Positions 53,424-59,437 of a stretch of DNA of 64,000 nt are shown here, one piece after another. The DNA comes from Variovorax sp. J22G73 (GTDB lineage Bacteria > Pseudomonadota > Gammaproteobacteria > Burkholderiales > Burkholderiaceae_C): contig NZ_JASZYK010000001.1 of the NCBI RefSeq assembly GCF_030317035.1, positions 806,001 to 870,000 of the forward strand, given 5' to 3'. The position numbers and the translations under genes were made by a program. The notes beneath the pieces were generated by a model. The model was not told where the DNA came from. It did no database searches and saw only the letters and a program-made list of their open reading frames with translations. Each line of letters starts with the position of its first letter. Position 1 is the stretch's first letter.

Positions 53424-53765
53424 TCAGGCTTCCTTGAAGGTTTGGGGGCTGGCGGAAACGTCACGCAGCGGCAGGTCTTGCTGTCGCGGGTGATTGCGGG
53501 AGGTCTCACCGTCTTCGGTGAGCCAGAAGAAGTCGCTCGGCTGCTCGGGCTTGGGCAGCTCCAGCTTCCGGTCGGCGGTGATGGTCACTTTGTCGACCGA
53601 CCCGCTGTTGCTGCGGGTGGCCGGTGCGACCTTCACCTTGATGGTGAGAGAGCCGGCGCGCCCCGTGGCCTGCACGGTGCGCAGCAGGTCGGCGAGGTCG
53701 CCGGTGAGGGCCGCATGCGTGCTGCCCTCGTTCAGCTCGACGAGGAAAAGAGAAAACGCTTTCAC
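53424..53765 (-). CDS. Phage protein of unknown function
   Basis: 113 residues. Strand-rich centre (GSLTIKVKVAPATRS and SVDKVTITADRKLELPKPEQ) with FFWLTEDGE; a pattern often seen directly upstream of DUF2303 in prophages, suggesting a linked role. No named family. Confidence 0.65.
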   Translation of the reverse strand: MKAFSLFLVELNEGSTHAALTGDLADLLRTVQATGRAGSLTIKVKVAPATRSNSGSVDKVTITADRKLELPKPEQPSDFFWLTEDGETSRNHPRQQDLPLRDVSASPQTFKEA

Positions 53766-53786
53766 TGGTGTGAATCTCCAGGTGGT

Positions 53787-54170
53787 TCAGTGGAAGTGGC
53801 CCGCGGCGCTCGCGAGGGAACGCGCGGCAGGGGCGCCGGCAGTGCTTGCGGCACCATCGGTGTGGGGTGGCTCGGGCCAGCGCTTGGGCGCCAACTCGCA
53901 GCGGGTGATGTGCGCGCACAGCTCATTGCCCGTGGCGTGCAGTCGGTCGAGCTCAAGGCTCAAGCAGTCGCCGGCGCGCAGGTTGGGATTGGCCGCAACG
54001 AAGCGGTCCGCGTCGGGCCCGCGCCAGATGGCGGTGAACAGCTGCACGCCGCGTGCGCTGGTGCGCTCGCCGAGCGAGAAGATCCAGCCAGGCACAGATC
54101 CGGCCGTAGGCGACGTGAGCCGCACGCTGGACGGGCGCCCGCGCAGGAAAAACACGCCGCTCGACTTCAC
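53787..54170 (-). CDS. Phage protein of unknown function (GTG start)
   Basis: 127 residues beginning VKSSGVFFLRGRPSSVRLTS. It contains GWIFSLGERTSARGVQLFTA and RCELAPKRWPEP. I chose the GTG at 54170 because it overlaps the stop of the small upstream gene by four bases and the frame further upstream is Arg/His-rich non-coding-like sequence. No family recognised. Confidence 0.55.
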   Translation of the reverse strand: MKSSGVFFLRGRPSSVRLTSPTAGSVPGWIFSLGERTSARGVQLFTAIWRGPDADRFVAANPNLRAGDCLSLELDRLHATGNELCAHITRCELAPKRWPEPPHTDGAASTAGAPAARSLASAAGHFH

Positions 54171-54340
54171 AGCCGGGCTCCCTTGCGCTGCTCGGCGCGC
54201 ACGCGGCGGAACGTCTTGCTGATGTCCGTGGCGACGCTGCTGGAGTACTTGAAGCGCGGGTCGGTGAGGCCACCGATGGGCCCGGTGGGCACCTCGGCGC
54301 GCGGGCGGCGGCGCCGCGTGGGTTGAACGATGACGATCAT
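54167..54340 (-). CDS. Small basic phage protein
   Basis: 57 residues from MIVIVQPTRRRRPRAEVPTG, ending SKTFRRVRAEQRKGARL. Strongly basic, so nucleic acid binding is possible. It overlaps the genes on both sides by four bases. No family recognised. Confidence 0.5.
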   Translation of the reverse strand: MIVIVQPTRRRRPRAEVPTGPIGGLTDPRFKYSSSVATDISKTFRRVRAEQRKGARL

Positions 54341-54459
54341 GGTGTGCACCATCCGTAGACGAGCAGGGCCGCGCCAACGGCGGCCATGATTGCGGGCGTC
54401 GCGAGCATCGCAACGGTCTTGATCGGGCCCGGGGCGGGCTGTACAGGCGAGGTCCTCAC
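54337..54459 (-). CDS. Very small predicted membrane protein
   Basis: 40 residues beginning VRTSPVQPAPGPIKTVAMLA with one hydrophobic helix (ATPAIMAAVGAALLVYGW) near the C-terminus. GTG start overlaps the upstream stop (GTGA), and its end overlaps the next ATG; these couplings are the main support. Possible holin-like or accessory peptide, but nothing specific. Confidence 0.45.
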   Translation of the reverse strand: MRTSPVQPAPGPIKTVAMLATPAIMAAVGAALLVYGWCTP

Positions 54460-54872
54460 GGCGCCGTGCCTTCCTTGGCCGCTGCGAGTTCGCGTTCGAG
54501 GTGGTCGATGCGGTCCAACAGCCGGAGCACTGTTCGCGGGCATGCCGCCGCCATGAACTCGGCCAACGGGCCCGAGTAACGGCCGGCGCTGATGACCGAC
54601 GCAATGGCTTGGCGGCCCATGCCGCTGAAGTTGTCGGCGTAGATGCTCTGCTGCTCGTACCGGCGGCGAGTTGCGTACCAGCCCGAGGCGCGGATATGCG
54701 GTGGAACCTCCTCCGCATAGGTGCGCATTTGCGCGAGGTCGGGCATCGGGCACACGAGCGGCGTGGAATCAGGGCCACTGCGCCACAGCTCTACCGGAAA
54801 CAGCCTCGTTTTCAGCCATTTCTCGCGCTGCTCGGGCGTCATGGGGCTGTACTTGTCGGTGCCTGCGCTCAC
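54456..54872 (-). CDS. Phage protein of unknown function (Ea22-like region)
   Basis: 138 residues with GTG start. LFPVELWRSGPDSTPLVCPM is followed by HIRASGWYATRRRYEQQSIY and a C-terminal helix LRLLDRIDHLERELAAAKE. The last part resembles Ea22-type phage proteins by helix pattern only. Overlaps the 45-residue gene upstream (GTGA). Confidence 0.55.
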   Translation of the reverse strand: MSAGTDKYSPMTPEQREKWLKTRLFPVELWRSGPDSTPLVCPMPDLAQMRTYAEEVPPHIRASGWYATRRRYEQQSIYADNFSGMGRQAIASVISAGRYSGPLAEFMAAACPRTVLRLLDRIDHLERELAAAKEGTAP

Positions 54873-55006
54873 GATGCTTGCTCCAGCACCAGGTCATCAC
54901 CCGCGAGCGCGTCGGCCACGGCCTTCTGAGCCGCTTCGCCTTCGAATTCCTGCACCTCGCAAGCTTCGAGGAACAGCTCGGTGTCAAGCATCAGCAGCTC
55001 GTTCAT
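54869..55006 (-). CDS. Very small acidic phage protein (45 residues)
   Basis: Starts MNELLMLDTELFLEACEVQE and ends GDDLVLEQAS. Strongly acidic. Its ATG at 55006 overlaps the stop of the 67-residue gene, and its stop overlaps the next GTG, so it fits exactly into the coupled chain of leftward genes. No family recognised. Confidence 0.55.
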   Translation of the reverse strand: MNELLMLDTELFLEACEVQEFEGEAAQKAVADALAGDDLVLEQAS

Positions 55007-55206
55007 GCGGCACCTCGGACGTGCTCGAGCTGCCAATCACCGCGCGGGCCCTCGCCGTGCACGATGCCCGTGCGGCGGCTGTAGACCACGCTGTAGCCGA
55101 TGCGGCGCTGCTGCAGCACGCGGGACGCGCGCAGCATGCCGGCGGCGGCGCGGCGCGTGATGGCGCGCGAACCGGTGGGCGTGCAGAGGCGAAGCGCGGG
55201 CTTCAC
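55003..55206 (-). CDS. Small basic phage protein
   Basis: 67 residues, MKPALRLCTPTGSRAITRRA start, containing QQRRIGYSVVYSRRTGIVHG. Basic and perhaps nucleic acid binding. Overlaps upstream and downstream genes by four bases. No family recognised. Confidence 0.5.
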   Translation of the reverse strand: MKPALRLCTPTGSRAITRRAAAGMLRASRVLQQRRIGYSVVYSRRTGIVHGEGPRGDWQLEHVRGAA

Positions 55207-55562
55207 GCGGGCACCTCAACGAGCGTGCCGAAGTCGTCGACGATGCCCCACATCGTGCGCACCCAGCGCCGCCCCTCGGCATCACGCCGGTCTTCGGTGC
55301 CGTACCACTGCGGCATGCTGCTGTTGGGATACTTGGTCCAGGCGACGCTCGTGCTGGCGTCGGCAGAATACGCAACGAAACGGTGGTCTCTGCTGAACTG
55401 CAACTCGTGTTCCAGCTTGGCCGGCGGCAGCAGGACGATAGAGCCCGGTGCGGGCGCAGCCGCATCGGCTGCCTCCTGCACCAGTTGGTGCAGCAGCTGA
55501 GCCGCTGTTTCCGACATGGGCGCCAGCACCACGCTGCGCGCCTTTCTGCTCGGGGCCTTCAT
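55203..55562 (-). CDS. Phage protein of unknown function
   Basis: 119 residues. A helical start (ETAAQLLHQLVQEAADAAAP) is followed by a strand-rich part (ELQFSRDHRFVAYSADASTS, and RRWVRTMWGIVDDFGTLVEV). No family recognised. Three bases separate it from the first gene of the leftward operon. Confidence 0.6.
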   Translation of the reverse strand: MKAPSRKARSVVLAPMSETAAQLLHQLVQEAADAAAPAPGSIVLLPPAKLEHELQFSRDHRFVAYSADASTSVAWTKYPNSSMPQWYGTEDRRDAEGRRWVRTMWGIVDDFGTLVEVPA

Positions 55563-55565
55563 GGC

Positions 55566-55766
55566 TCAGGCCGCGTGTTCGATGCGTTCGACTTCAGCCA
55601 CCGGGCAGCCGGTGACGTGGTGCGCGCTCATGAAGGCGGCTTCAGCGTTCGCAGCCTTCAGCTGAACGAAGGGGCGGGCGCCGGTGTCAGAGGGGGCAAG
55701 GTGGCCGAGGCCATCACGGGGAACGAAGAAGCAGCGGTAGCTGCGCGTCGCGGGGAGTTTCGCCAT
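55566..55766 (-). CDS. First gene of the leftward operon, unknown function
   Basis: 66 residues from MAKLPATRSYRCFFVPRDGL, with AANAEAAFMSAHHVTGCPVA later. An in-frame ATG at 55778 gives four more residues; I prefer 55766 because GGAGATGACG lies before it. It follows pL by about 35 bases and occupies the place of lambda N, but shows no Arg-rich antiterminator motif. No family recognised. Confidence 0.6.
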   Translation of the reverse strand: MAKLPATRSYRCFFVPRDGLGHLAPSDTGARPFVQLKAANAEAAFMSAHHVTGCPVAEVERIEHAA

Positions 55767-55808
55767 CGTCATCTCCAAGGTGGCTGCGGGATGCAGCGCT
55801 TGGATCGA

Positions 55809-55837
55809 ATATTAGGACTAGCTAATATCTATGTCAA
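55809..55837 (-). promoter_or_regulatory. pL: consensus promoter of the leftward phage operon
   Basis: On the minus strand TTGACA (55837-55832) and TAATAT (55814-55809) are separated by exactly 17 bases. Transcription would start near 55802 and run into the leftward genes. Both repressor operators at 55810-55850 overlap it. Confidence 0.85.
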
Positions 55838-55850
55838 TAGCTTCTCCTAA
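55810..55850. promoter_or_regulatory. Left operator cluster (two sites)
   Basis: Site L1 TATTAGGACTAGCTAATA (55810-55827) and site L2 AATAGCTTCTCCTAA (55836-55850) share the TTAGGA-N-GCTA(AT) pattern with three sites at 56613-56678 on the other side of cI. L1 has outer palindromic arms TATTAG/CTAATA and is the inverse of site R3. They cover the -10, spacer and -35 of pL. Confidence 0.82.
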
Positions 55851-55891
55851 CTTTACGGCCGATCGTTCTACCTTGCGCTACTCACGGCCGC

Positions 55892-55916
55892 AAAAAAGCC
55901 GCCCTTGGGCGGCTTA
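55892..55916 (-). terminator. Terminator of the repressor gene
   Basis: AAGCCGCCC / GGGCGGCTT stem with a TT loop; on the minus strand it is followed by six T. It lies 21 bases past the cI stop and before pL. Confidence 0.88.
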
Positions 55917-55936
55917 AGTTTGGGGAGGGCGCTGCC

Positions 55937-56614
55937 CTAAATTCGTTCGCTTTGACGGTGCACTATTCGGCCGATGACAAGACATGCCTCGTCCCGGCAC
56001 TGCTTCTTTGGATACCGCCGCTGGTCCTGGTTATCCGACGACAGCCACCACAGGCCGTCCTCGCGGATCATGCGTTTAACGACGGGTTCACCTTCGTAGT
56101 TGACCGCAAAAACCTCGCCATCCTTTGGCTCTCGATCTGCGGTATTCGCAACCACCACGTCGTCTTCGAACAGCGTTGTCTCCATGCTGTGCCCCGCCAC
56201 TTTGATAGCGACTAGGTTGTATGACTTGAGGCCTCGACGTCTCAGCCAGTCAGAGCGGAAAAAGATCGGCGCTGCCTCTGATTCGTCAAGATCAACAAGA
56301 AAGCCGCTGACGCCGGCCTGAAGTCGGAGCTTGACCACTCGCACCGGTTCAAGATCGGGGTGGCTGTCCAGATCGATCTCTTCGCTTTTCACATCTTCTG
56401 GCGTGGCGTGCATGGGCCCGATTCCATTTGCCAACCACTGCTGCGAGACATTGAGAGCCTTCGCCGCCTTCAGCAGGTTCTCGCCGCGCAGGAACTTCGA
56501 TTTGCCGCTGAGCCAGCCGTGAATGCTGGGCGGCTTCACGCCACACAGTCGCGCAAGTTCGGCTTGGGTGATGGACGCTTCGGCCATCGCCTTCTTCAAT
56601 CGTTCGGAGAGCAT
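55937..56614 (-). CDS. cI: CI-type phage repressor (HTH plus S24 peptidase)
   Basis: 225 residues. Helix-turn-helix at about 14-37 (SITQAELARLCGVKPPSIHG), then a LexA-like S24 domain: cleavage site Ala100-Gly101 in LQAGVSGF, catalytic Ser143 in VAGHSM and Lys180 in PVVKRM. RecA-stimulated self-cleavage would induce the prophage after DNA damage. Its start codon lies inside operator R1, and a weak promoter on the minus strand (TATTAG at 56629-56624) would give an almost leaderless mRNA, as for lambda cI from pRM. Confidence 0.95.
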   Translation of the reverse strand: MLSERLKKAMAEASITQAELARLCGVKPPSIHGWLSGKSKFLRGENLLKAAKALNVSQQWLANGIGPMHATPEDVKSEEIDLDSHPDLEPVRVVKLRLQAGVSGFLVDLDESEAAPIFFRSDWLRRRGLKSYNLVAIKVAGHSMETTLFEDDVVVANTADREPKDGEVFAVNYEGEPVVKRMIREDGLWWLSSDNQDQRRYPKKQCRDEACLVIGRIVHRQSERI

Positions 56615-56678
56615 TAGGAGAGCCTAATAGACTGTTTGTTAGGACTGGCTATTGACTTGGTCATTAGCTAGTCCTAAT
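56613..56678. promoter_or_regulatory. Right operator cluster (three sites)
   Basis: R1 ATTAGGAGAGCCTAAT (56613-56628, perfect palindrome arms ATTAGG/CCTAAT), R2 TTAGGACTGGCTATT (56639-56653), R3 ATTAGCTAGTCCTAAT (56663-56678). They are spaced 24-26 bases apart, as in lambda OR. R1 covers the cI start and its promoter, R2 the shared -35 area, R3 the -10 of pR. Confidence 0.85.
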
Positions 56679-56680
56679 AT
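56652..56680 (+). promoter_or_regulatory. pR: consensus promoter of the rightward phage genes
   Basis: TTGACT (56652-56657), 17-base spacer, TAATAT (56675-56680). The predicted start near 56687 falls one base before the cro-like ATG at 56688, so the first mRNA would be leaderless. R2 and R3 overlap it. Confidence 0.87.
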
Positions 56681-56687
56681 TCCGGCC

Positions 56688-56948
56688 ATGGACGTAAATC
56701 AACTTCTTGACGCTCTCGGCGGCACCGCTGCGGTGGCCGAGCTTTTCGGCATCAAACAGCCCTCGGTGTCCGAATGGCGCAAGTCGGGGCGAATCCCCGA
56801 CGACAAGTTGATCCGCCTGGCCCCCATCGCTGAAGCGCGGGGCATCGTGTCGCGCAAGGAGCTGTTCCCCAACGATTGGCAGGCCATCTGGCCCGAGCTG
56901 GCCGATATGAAGGCGTCTGTCGCCGTGGGCGAGGGCGCCCATGTCTGA
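56688..56948 (+). CDS. cro: Cro/YdaS-like phage regulator
   Basis: 86 residues. MDVNQLLDALGGTAAVAELF and KQPSVSEWRKSGRIPDDKL form a YdaS/Cro-type helix-turn-helix. It is divergent from cI and driven by pR, the position of cro. It would bind the R operators and turn off cI and pR. The TTG or upstream starts would lie inside pR; the ATG at 56688 is the natural start. Its last bases contain the first copy of a 21-bp direct repeat. Confidence 0.85.
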   Translation: MDVNQLLDALGGTAAVAELFGIKQPSVSEWRKSGRIPDDKLIRLAPIAEARGIVSRKELFPNDWQAIWPELADMKASVAVGEGAHV

Positions 56949-57003
56949 CGAACGAACCAACATCACGTTCGACCCGGCGGAGTTGGCGCGGCTGAGCGAA
57001 TCT

Positions 57004-57234
57004 TTAACGGCCGAGCTTGCCGAGCGACCGCTTGAGGTCCGCCAAGCTTTTCTCTGCCGATTTTTTGGCCTGGGCCAGTCCGCCTGGACCATCCGTCTTG
57101 AGTTCGATGATCGTGCCGCAGAAGCCGCAGCGAATGCTCGAATTGTTGTTGAGCCGGCCGAGCCGCTGCTTGCTCTTCTTGCCGCATTTCGGGCAGGGAA
57201 TTTCGATCTCGGCGTTGTCGAGAAAACCGGTCAT
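57004..57234 (-). CDS. Zinc-ribbon protein, probable moron gene
   Basis: 76 residues. IEIPCPKCGKKSKQRLGRL and SIRCGFCGTIIEL give a CxxC-x21-CxxC-type zinc ribbon, followed by a Lys-rich helix. It points against the cro-CII direction, has its own Shine-Dalgarno GGAGAAGGA and a promoter with TAGAAT (57284-57279) and TTGGAG (57309-57304) around the palindrome TGGGCGCGCCCA (57290-57301). Expression during lysogeny is likely. Function unknown. Confidence 0.72.
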   Translation of the reverse strand: MTGFLDNAEIEIPCPKCGKKSKQRLGRLNNNSSIRCGFCGTIIELKTDGPGGLAQAKKSAEKSLADLKRSLGKLGR

Positions 57235-57278
57235 GGGCGCGTCCTTCTCCAAAGAGGAATCGATGCTTGAGAACTTCG

Positions 57279-57309
57279 ATTCTAGGAACTGGGCGCGCCC
57301 ACCCTCCAA
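57279..57309 (-). promoter_or_regulatory. Candidate promoter and palindromic operator of the zinc-ribbon gene
   Basis: Minus-strand TTGGAG and TAGAAT with a 19-base spacer; a perfect 12-base palindrome TGGGCGCGCCCA lies in the spacer at 57290-57301. It could bind an autorepressor. Confidence 0.5.
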
Positions 57310-57332
57310 TTGCAACGAAGGCGAGGGCGCCC

Positions 57333-57638
57333 ATGTCTGAAAGCGACCGCATCTTCACCACCCTCGACGACGCGCCCGTTGCGCGACAGGTGCCCATCTG
57401 CGTGGCACTGCCGTTGGATGCCCATGCAGTTGGGAGGCTCGCAGAACGGTGGGCGGAGGGCGCGGGCCACACGCTGCGCTTCCGCGCAGATCTCACGCCT
57501 GCTCGACTTGCGCTGATGCCAGCCGCCGAACGAGCGTTGCTCTCGGCAAGCTGCGAGCTGTACGACCTGCTGGCTGCGAGTGCGGAGGGCCTTGCTGCTC
57601 TTGACGCACTCGGCCTGGTGCCTCTTGCCGCCGGATAA
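57333..57638 (+). CDS. Phage protein of unknown function
   Basis: 101 residues from MSESDRIFTTLDDAPVARQV; Ala/Leu-rich with AERALLSASCELYDLLAASA, all helical. No family recognised. The ATG lies in the second copy of the 21-bp repeat. Probably part of the pR transcript after cro. Confidence 0.6.
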   Translation: MSESDRIFTTLDDAPVARQVPICVALPLDAHAVGRLAERWAEGAGHTLRFRADLTPARLALMPAAERALLSASCELYDLLAASAEGLAALDALGLVPLAAG

Positions 57639-57668
57639 CCGCGACCACCTTCCACGCTCAACGCAAAA

Positions 57669-57938
57669 ATGAAAAGCGCTTCCACCGGTGCCGACGACGC
57701 TTTCGCCGGCCTGAACTTTTTGTCGGACGAGGTGATGCCCTTGGTCATCGATGACGACGTAGTGCGCCGGTTCGAGGTGTGGTCCACCACGCCGACGGTG
57801 CTGGTCCCGCGACGCCCCTGGTACGTGCGCATTTTTGGCCTGCCGCGCGCCTGGATCCCGGGCACCCTCGAGTGGCACTTCCGCCGCTGGGTCAAGCGCA
57901 AGCTGTTCGTTGTCGACGATGGAACCCATGGTCGGTGA
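57669..57938 (+). CDS. Phage protein of unknown function
   Basis: 89 residues, MKSASTGADDAFAGLNFLSD start, with VVRRFEVWSTTPTVLVPRRP and WHFRRWVKRKLFVVDDG. Aromatic/basic C-terminal half. No family recognised. Starts 30 bases after the preceding plus-strand gene; weak Shine-Dalgarno. Confidence 0.5.
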   Translation: MKSASTGADDAFAGLNFLSDEVMPLVIDDDVVRRFEVWSTTPTVLVPRRPWYVRIFGLPRAWIPGTLEWHFRRWVKRKLFVVDDGTHGR

Positions 57939-57993
57939 GGTGCGCTCGGATGGATCTCTTTGGATTGTTCCTGGGGAAGGTGCGCGGTTGCGC

Positions 57994-58383
57994 TCAGTGC
58001 GCGCGTCCGCCCTCGTCGGCTGCGAGGTTGCCTGCTTCTGTCCGGGCCGAGCGTTGGGCGATGAACTCCGCCAATGCGCTCGCTGTCCGTTGGTCGAGTT
58101 GGAAAGAGAGCCATCCCAACCCTCGATGCCTCATGGCGAGGCGAAACGTGCCGTCTAGCCGCTGCCCAACCGATACGCCTGGCTTGTCCTCTTGCTCCAC
58201 TCCGCAATCGGCTTGGAATGCCGCTTCCCACGTGGCCGGCACGCCGGGTTGCATGTCCCGGCGCAGTTCGGCCAAGTCCCGGATGAGCTGCTCGACGCCG
58301 GCAGCGTCGAACTCGCCCTCGATCTGCAGTTGCAATTTCTTTTTGTCCGCGCTGAGTTTCACGGGCGCCCCTCTCGTCGGCAA
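57994..58383 (-). CDS. Minus-strand phage protein of unknown function
   Basis: 129 residues (122 if it starts at the GTG at 58362, which gives VKLSADKKKLQLQIEGEFDA). A helix-strand protein with IRDLAELRRDMQPGVPATWE and GWLSFQLDQRTASALAEFIA. The sequence is clearly protein-like compared with the opposite strand. It faces against the pR direction, together with the gene at 58435. No family recognised. Confidence 0.62.
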   Translation of the reverse strand: MPTRGAPVKLSADKKKLQLQIEGEFDAAGVEQLIRDLAELRRDMQPGVPATWEAAFQADCGVEQEDKPGVSVGQRLDGTFRLAMRHRGLGWLSFQLDQRTASALAEFIAQRSARTEAGNLAADEGGRAH

Positions 58384-58434
58384 TGGTGTTGTGGTGACCG
58401 CATTGTCCGACTACCGCGGGCGCCCACCCCTGCA

Positions 58435-58707
58435 TCACGAGAGCCAGGCCCCAGCCGGTGCCCGCTCCACGTCGACCGACGCACCCAGCACGCGCTCGCG
58501 CAGCCGTTCCAGTGCCAGCGTTTGCCGCGGCGTCTCGATGCCATGCGCTCGTGCGGTGGCTGAGCACAGCTGCATCCATGCCCCCATGGTCTCCCGCGTG
58601 AGGTCCGGCTCTACCTCCAACAACAGCACCAGCTGCTGCATGAAGTTCTCGACCGCCTCGATGCGTTCCAGCTGGGTGGGCGGTGCTTCGGTGTTCTGCC
58701 AGGCCAT
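58435..58707 (-). CDS. Minus-strand phage protein of unknown function
   Basis: 90 residues from MAWQNTEAPPTQLERIEAVE; all helical, with NFMQQLVLLLEVEPDLTRET. AGAGGAAGAA lies before its ATG, overlapping the Shine-Dalgarno region of the divergent CII-like gene 21 bases away. No family recognised; the pairing with CII suggests a small regulator expressed the other way. Confidence 0.65.
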   Translation of the reverse strand: MAWQNTEAPPTQLERIEAVENFMQQLVLLLEVEPDLTRETMGAWMQLCSATARAHGIETPRQTLALERLRERVLGASVDVERAPAGAWLS

Positions 58708-58727
58708 TTCTTCCTCTTGAGGTTTGC

Positions 58728-59264
58728 ATGAAAGCAACTGTCTCAGTTCCCCCCCACCTTGCCCACGGCGCCGACGAGCCCTTCCCCTCCACCGTGGCAG
58801 GGCAGGACATCCTCGATGCGTTCTACAACACGGTGCACGGCTACCCGGGCGGCGTGACCGCGTTGGCTGCACGAATGGGCATGAGCCCGAACACGCTCAC
58901 CCACAAGGCCAACCCGAACACCGGCACCCATCAGCCGAACCCGCGCGAACTGATTGACGTGCAGCTGTTCAGCGGCAACTACGCAGTGCTGCATGCCATG
59001 GCCGAGGCGCTAGGCCACACCTGCTCGCGCGCCACGCCCGACCAGGCCGGCGGTGATCCGGTCGACACGTTCACTCGCCTGCAGGGGGCGCACGCGGACT
59101 TCTCCCGTTCGGTGGCTGATGCACTGCTGGTGGGCGATGAGGTCTCGCGCAACCAGATGCGCCGTGCCGATCACATGGCGCAGGAGCTGCTCGCACTCAT
59201 TGGCCACACGCTCGCCATGCTGCGTGGCCGCATGCGTGCTGAGCCGGCTGGAGGTGGACGGTGA
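58728..59264 (+). CDS. Phage regulatory CII family protein (CP76-type)
   Basis: 178 residues. YNTVHGYPGGVTALAARMGM, PNTLTHKANPNTGTHQPNPR and VLHAMAEALGHTC match the phage regulatory CII family (PF06892). Expected to be a transcription activator that helps the lysogeny decision. It lies in the rightward group between cro and the primase, as lambda cII lies between cro and O. Shine-Dalgarno TTGAGG. Confidence 0.85.
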   Translation: MKATVSVPPHLAHGADEPFPSTVAGQDILDAFYNTVHGYPGGVTALAARMGMSPNTLTHKANPNTGTHQPNPRELIDVQLFSGNYAVLHAMAEALGHTCSRATPDQAGGDPVDTFTRLQGAHADFSRSVADALLVGDEVSRNQMRRADHMAQELLALIGHTLAMLRGRMRAEPAGGGR

Positions 59265-59437
59265 ACCCCACCCCCCCGCGTGCCGTGGCCGCGTCGCGTT
59301 CGGCGCAGCGCGTCGCATTGACGCCACGTTGCATTGACACAACGGTCTGCCCGAAGCGTGGGTCCTCCCTGGCTTCGTGCGATGAGGGTAATTCGAACCC
59401 CTTGCGGTGTGTAGTCAGAGGGGCGCGAACTTACTGA
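59261..59437 (+). CDS. Possible 58-residue coupling ORF
   Basis: GTG at 59261 overlaps the CII stop (GTGA) and its TGA at 59435-59437 overlaps the primase ATG (TGATG). Begins VNPTPPRAVAASRSAQRVAL, contains RCIDTTVCPKRG and RCVVRG. The perfect coupling at both ends supports translation; composition is unremarkable and it may only serve to pass ribosomes to the primase. Confidence 0.4.
   Translation: MNPTPPRAVAASRSAQRVALTPRCIDTTVCPKRGSSLASCDEGNSNPLRCVVRGARTY

Larger units (their letters stand above)
56928..57340. repeat. 21-bp direct repeats flanking the zinc-ribbon cassette
   Basis: The 21 bases starting GGCGAGGGCGCCCATG occur at 56928-56948 and again at 57320-57340. Each copy contains the codon end of one frame (EGAHV stop) and the ATG of the next (MSDER / MSESD). 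The 371 bases between hold the minus-strand zinc-ribbon gene. Arrangement suggests insertion of a cassette with duplication of its target, or a local duplication. Confidence 0.75.

Noticed and set aside
56941..57270. Plus-strand frame of 109 codons starting MSDERTNITF
   Set aside because: The first 21 residues look genuine, but the rest is antisense to the zinc-ribbon gene. I regard it as the stump of a gene start duplicated with the 21-bp repeat, not an intact gene.
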